This document shows, one piece after another, positions 63,092 through 64,000 of a stretch of DNA of 64,000 nucleotides; the first letter of the stretch is position 1, and each line of letters begins with the position of its first letter. The DNA lies in contig NZ_CP095413.1 in the NCBI RefSeq assembly GCF_023016285.1, forward strand, positions 1,488,001 to 1,552,000, in the 5' to 3' direction. The notes under the pieces were generated by a model. The model made no database searches. It was not told where the DNA came from and worked only from the letters and a program-made list of their open reading frames with translations. This stretch comes from Muricauda sp. SCSIO 64092. Lineage in GTDB: Bacteria > Bacteroidota > Bacteroidia > Flavobacteriales > Flavobacteriaceae. Position numbers and translations under genes: made by a program.

Positions 63092-63982
63092 TTAAAATAC
63101 AGCCCTCAAACCTATGTTAAATGTTTCTCCAAGACCCGTATCATTACCCCTTACAAAGTTGGTGTACAATCCTTCAATGTTCAATTCCTTTGTTATTTGG
63201 TATTTTAATCCGCCCCCCAAGGCCGTAAAATCCTGGGAAAATTCGGTTCCCCCCAAATCCAGCAATTGTGAGTGCTGTGCCAAGACCAATACCGTGAACT
63301 TGGAACTCGGGAAATAACTTAAAAAGAGTCCGGGGGTCAGTCGTAAACTATTGTTGGCAAAGCTATCCGCCTCATCCCCAAAATTGAGCTCAGAGTTGAT
63401 TTCAGAGAACAATTGCCATTTGCCTTCGGCGAAGGAATAATCATAAAAGAAACGATTTTGCCATATAAAACCATCTTGGTCCAAGAACACTCCATTCTCC
63501 GTCTCATTATCCACCAGGGGAATAAAAAATGCACTTTGTATGGAAAAATTATTTACGCTGGCAAATGGGGTAAACTTAATCGCAGGTGCAAAAGAGGTGA
63601 GGCCAGACCTTGCTGAACCTTCTTCACCATCAAAGGACAAAAAATCAAACAAACCCCTTCCTCCAACAGTGTTGGATCTAAATTCCAGCAACAGCCCTAC
63701 ATTCACACGCCGGTTTTGACCTACTCCGGTAAAAATATCCAAAGTGGAGGTGAAAAATACATTCCTTGGTATATCACCGCTGAACGTATCTTCCGTTTCG
63801 GTATACAGGTTATTGAACCATTTAATGTCCCATTGTCCTTTTCCAATGAGCTTTGACGGTGTCAAATTTTGAATATTACTCCCTTGGGAGGCATCGTCCT
63901 GGTCATTCGTATCCTGTGCGCTAAGCGTAAATGTGGATAAAAGGAGCCCAGCCATTACTACATGGTACTTAAAATATTTCAT
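63092..63982 (-). CDS. Outer-membrane beta-barrel protein, function unknown
   Basis: A 296-residue exported protein with signal ending at TLSAQ. The mature N-terminus is Asp/Gln-rich (DTNDQDDASQ), then alternating strands with Gly-aromatic turns, typical of a small barrel (like the MetA-pathway/transporter-like group). The final strand ends in aromatic GLRAVF. It is the first complete gene of the minus-strand cluster at the right edge. No function assigned. Confidence 0.7.
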   Translation of the reverse strand: MKYFKYHVVMAGLLLSTFTLSAQDTNDQDDASQGSNIQNLTPSKLIGKGQWDIKWFNNLYTETEDTFSGDIPRNVFFTSTLDIFTGVGQNRRVNVGLLLEFRSNTVGGRGLFDFLSFDGEEGSARSGLTSFAPAIKFTPFASVNNFSIQSAFFIPLVDNETENGVFLDQDGFIWQNRFFYDYSFAEGKWQLFSEINSELNFGDEADSFANNSLRLTPGLFLSYFPSSKFTVLVLAQHSQLLDLGGTEFSQDFTALGGGLKYQITKELNIEGLYTNFVRGNDTGLGETFNIGLRAVF

Positions 63983-64000
63983 GATTTAAAATTCTAGCGG

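Overview
The window is chromosomal DNA of a member of the Bacteroidota, most likely a Flavobacteriaceae species. The evidence is the gliding/type IX secretion gene gldK, many lipoproteins and TonB/Omp85-type outer-membrane proteins, a class II HMG-CoA reductase paired with a GYDIA-type GHMP kinase, and promoters of the flavobacterial form TTG-N19-TAnnTTTG (clearest before tRNA-Phe and the Sua5 gene). Genes are dense and no phage, transposase or CRISPR array was seen. The only tRNA is tRNA-Phe(GAA), followed by an unusual tandem repeat.

Layout. 1-4.7 kb (minus): gldK (partial), an arginase-fold protein without its metal ligands, and topA. 4.8-6.5 kb (minus): a LVIVD-repeat lipoprotein and a small Cys-rich lipoprotein. 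6.7-10 kb (plus): a SUMF1-like exported protein, a Tat-exported Gfo/Idh/MocA oxidoreductase and a Tat-exported TIM-barrel isomerase. 10-16.7 kb (plus): miaB, a sigma-54 activator without a sensor domain, lptE, a TPR protein, secG, then groES-groEL. 16.8-20.6 kb (minus): a four-gene metal module (HYC_CC_PP protein, TonB receptor, periplasmic HMA protein, HMA-MauE membrane protein) in which every product has adjacent cysteines. 20.7-28.4 kb (plus): a GAF-type methionine sulfoxide reductase, purH and the rod-shape operon mreBCD-mrdA-rodA. 28.4-32.6 kb: a membrane-anchored nuclease, Sua5/TsaC and a tail-specific protease.

32.7-37.5 kb (plus): surE, a small membrane protein, lpxB, an NlpC/P60 lipoprotein and comEC, tightly packed. 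37.5-41.3 kb (minus): dipeptidyl peptidase IV followed by a POT-family peptide transporter, a likely peptide-scavenging pair. 41.5-43.7 kb (plus): two isoprenoid-pathway genes. 43.7-51.5 kb (minus): coaX, an outer-membrane protein, a TPR protein, lptC, a small membrane protein, a CorC/HlyC protein and a PpiD-like chaperone. 51.6-52.0 kb: tRNA-Phe and 2.7 copies of a 121-bp unit that begins with the tRNA 3' end and carries a terminator. 52.1-54.5 kb: an ADP-ribosylglycohydrolase-family lipoprotein and gapA. 54.5-55.2 kb: an intergenic region rich in inverted repeats with two possible microproteins. 55.2-58.9 kb (plus): rhodanese, two glycosyltransferases of the arsenosugar-associated families, purine nucleoside phosphorylase and a lipoprotein. 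58.9-64 kb (minus): a LysM protein with a decayed amidase domain, a single-POTRA Omp85 protein, a lipoprotein, a GH113-like hydrolase and a beta-barrel protein.

Much of the window serves the cell envelope: LPS synthesis and transport (lpxB, lptC, lptE), peptidoglycan elongation (mre/mrd/rodA, NlpC/P60), secretion (secG, gldK, PpiD) and outer-membrane traffic. The strongest candidates for undescribed biology are the vicinal-cysteine metal module, the tRNA-Phe-derived repeat array and a 30-bp perfect palindrome inside the lptC signal-peptide coding region.
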